Shown: positions 62,439 to 64,000 of the stretch, one piece after another
Numbering within the stretch: the stretch's first letter is position 1
How the letters are laid out: each line of letters starts with the position of its first letter
Assembly (NCBI GenBank): GCA_938028745.1
Contig: CALIZL010000079.1
Span: 13,018-77,017 of the forward strand
Direction: 5' to 3'
DNA: 64,000 nt
From: an uncultured Prevotella sp.
GTDB lineage: Bacteria > Bacteroidota > Bacteroidia > Bacteroidales > Bacteroidaceae
Translations under genes and position numbers: made by a program
The notes under the pieces: model-generated
Seen by the model: the letters and a program-made list of their open reading frames with translations, nothing else
What the model was told of the DNA's origin: nothing
Databases searched by the model: none

Positions 62439-62819
62439 ATGAAACATATAATTGTATTTTGTGTAGCACTTAGTATGCTATCCTGTAAGAAAAATAATAT
62501 CGAAATGACAATTGCAGGTAGAAATCATAGATACTGGTTGAAGAAGTCGCACGCTGAGAAGTCGCAAGTCTACTATTACTTTGACAGACAGGGGCGATGG
62601 TATGTATATGTCAGGGCTTATCAAGCTAGTGTGCTAACAAAATATGACGGAGGGGACATCATGCTCAATGAAAAATGGTCATTAATAAATGATACAACAA
62701 TAAATATTGGGGGGATGGAGTATGGTATAAGAGAATGTAACGACACGTTGTTAGTAATTAAGAACTCAATGTTCACAGACACATTGATATGTTTAAAATC
62801 TCTACCGGTCGTTCGGTGA
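62439..62819 (+). CDS. Small lipoprotein, immunity-like, family unknown
   Basis: 126 residues, lipoprotein signal MKHIIVFCVALSMLSC (Cys at 16). The body has QVYYYFDRQGRWYVYVRAY and ends RSLPVVR-like residues. No family recognised. Last of the row of small exported genes. Confidence 0.72.
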   Translation: MKHIIVFCVALSMLSCKKNNIEMTIAGRNHRYWLKKSHAEKSQVYYYFDRQGRWYVYVRAYQASVLTKYDGGDIMLNEKWSLINDTTINIGGMEYGIRECNDTLLVIKNSMFTDTLICLKSLPVVR

Positions 62820-63060
62820 TGGTGACCAATATCGACATGCGCGCCATGACTTATCACGACAGGGAGGTGACCAGACCAACGCCAACAACAAGCTTAACCT
62901 CTGGATAAGGTTGAAGGCAAGCCAAAGGATGTGGGTGCACATTCCAAATGGAAGTGCAAGGGATGTGGTGGTTAGTGAAGTCTATTAGGCATTATGATGT
63001 TGATTTGCATTCACAAGATGTTTAGGAGTATGGCATAATGGGCATTAGGCGTGCGGCTTT
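62820..63060. other. Gene-free stretch after the small-lipoprotein row
   Basis: Starts with a frame reading GDQYRHARHDLSRQGGDQTN-like residues that could be a toxin or RHS relic, but the match is too weak to name. The rest holds nothing recognised until the repeated segment from 63070. Confidence 0.35.
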
Positions 63061-63069
63061 CATTTTCTG

Positions 63070-63430
63070 AATACATCGAACGCACAGCAAGTAAGCTCTC
63101 TTTACCAAGTTTGCGGCCGACTAGTCTTTTTTGTATCGCGTTGTCCTAAATGCGGAGAGATAACTAGATGATAAAGGGGATGGCCGTAATGGATATCTCC
63201 CTAATCTCTTTTTGGCCGTTGTTACTGGCTTACTTTCAGTATTCCTTATTGGTTTTAATGTCGAGCCAACCCGGTATTCCTTTCTTGACAATGTGGTAGA
63301 AGGAGTCGGTTACTTTCTTTATTTTATCATATACAGGTACTTTGTCGCGAGGGAAAAGGCCTACTTTCTTGTCCTTGTAGAAGTAAATCAGACCATCGGG
63401 GCGCATGATGATTGAGTCGTTGTTTATCGG
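63070..63430. repeat. Direct repeat with 55380-55745
   Basis: The segment carrying the C-terminus of the second WG-like gene and 165 bp downstream of it matches the region around the first WG-like gene. Upstream coding parts diverge. Confidence 0.8.
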
Positions 63431-64000
63431 GAAGACAGTTTTCCCCACGATTTTTACGGGCGGGTAGATCTTTACTTTCTGCTGGTAATTATCCATACGC
63501 TTGGTAACTAACTTCGGTTTAACCCCCTTTTTCTGCTTATATTCATAGGCTATGATGCCGAATTTCCCTTTTCTGCCTACTCTTATCCATTCAGGTTGTA
63601 CGTCGATATCTCCGCAAAGCGAGCTGTTTTCACTTTGGAAGAATGATTTTTCCCCATCAAGGAACGTCACGGCGTCTGATGGTAGTAGGTCGGAAAGCCA
63701 ATAGCATTCGTCTTCTATGGGAGAACCAGGCTCGTCGGTATAGATTTGCATTTGGTAGTTTCCCTGCTTTTTAAGAATGTTGTGTTGCCAGTTAGACACC
63801 ATTTTGCATATACTAATGCTGCCCATGATGGGGTGTTTTAGCCTGTTTCCCATTTCATCATAGTAGTAAGCCCCTTCCTCGTTCAATACTTCAATGCAAC
63901 CAGCCACACACGCATCAACCATTTTTACCACCTTTGCCTTTCCTATGTTTAGCTTTTTGTTGTAAAGGTTGAAAACGTCGATGTCGTTTCCTCGCTTTGC
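63236..64000 (-). CDS. Exported WG-repeat-like protein, second copy (partial)
   Basis: The C-terminal 254 residues are visible; the gene continues past base 64000. The last 70 residues are almost the same as in the first copy (IVGKTVFPINNDSIIMRPDG and the end GWLDIKTNKEY), while the middle differs (KGKFGIIAYEYKQKKGVKPK instead of KGKFGIMVYEYDKDKSVKPE). The frame is open to the window edge, where AKRGNDIDVFNLYNKKLNIG matches the same part of the first copy, so the ATG at 63931 is not the start. Paralogue bracketing the immunity-like row. Confidence 0.85.
   Translation of the reverse strand, partial: AKRGNDIDVFNLYNKKLNIGKAKVVKMVDACVAGCIEVLNEEGAYYYDEMGNRLKHPIMGSISICKMVSNWQHNILKKQGNYQMQIYTDEPGSPIEDECYWLSDLLPSDAVTFLDGEKSFFQSENSSLCGDIDVQPEWIRVGRKGKFGIIAYEYKQKKGVKPKLVTKRMDNYQQKVKIYPPVKIVGKTVFPINNDSIIMRPDGLIYFYKDKKVGLFPRDKVPVYDKIKKVTDSFYHIVKKGIPGWLDIKTNKEY

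Overview
The window is a 64-kb piece of a Bacteroidota chromosome, most likely Prevotellaceae (genus Prevotella in the broad sense). The grounds are the SusC/SusD/SusE transport genes, promoters of the TTTG-N19/20-TAnnTTTG type, a DUF3098 gene between ftsX and uppP, a C-terminal secretion-type tail (type IX) on an M6 protease, and an adenosylcobalamin-dependent ribonucleotide reductase. No tRNA, rRNA, CRISPR array or intact transposase gene was seen.

Layout. 1-4150: a minus-strand housekeeping run ftsX, DUF3098, uppP, truB, queA (queA is cut by the window edge). 4457-9362: an AT-rich accessory insert with two large unknown proteins carrying glycine-rich hydrophobic segments, then a Panacea-type antitoxin and a PemK/MazF-like toxin overlapping by ATGA. 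9363-11485: repeats only. 11486-19321: class II ribonucleotide reductase, folB, a cell-wall amidase with an MCE protein, and dnaA. 19484-24324: a small lipoprotein, a frameshifted lipoprotein gene, a beta-barrel protein and a sugar MFS permease. 24427-32083: a LacI regulator divergent from susC-susD-susE; permease, regulator and Sus genes look like one glycan-uptake locus without a glycoside hydrolase. 32400-34615: a lone promoter-terminator pair (candidate small RNA) and lemA-htpX. 36551-41412: amino-sugar genes (nagB, a NagB-like/PIG-L fusion, a NahK-like kinase) and a CBM9-like protein. 41442-47679: a UvrD-type helicase with a nested DnaQ-like exonuclease, an M6 protease and a CarboxypepD_reg-like protein. 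49200-54888: PspC protein, TonB-dependent-receptor-like barrel, two tandem TonB-C-terminal-domain proteins and a PepSY-type membrane protein. 55544-64000: two paralogous WG-repeat-like exported proteins bracket small exported or lipoprotein genes mixed with wrecked RHS fragments, which looks like an orphan immunity array of a polymorphic-toxin locus.

The spaces between genes are unusual. They hold four copies of a roughly 620-bp non-coding repeat whose core is an array of 22-bp units, each able to form a small hairpin; two copies of a 156-bp MITE-like element with inverted ends; and many tracts of a degenerate 8-bp tandem repeat built on RGTTNNNN. The accessory candidates most worth following are the two-gene glycine-rich cassette beside the toxin-antitoxin pair, the 620-bp repeat family, the candidate small RNA, and the RHS/immunity graveyard.
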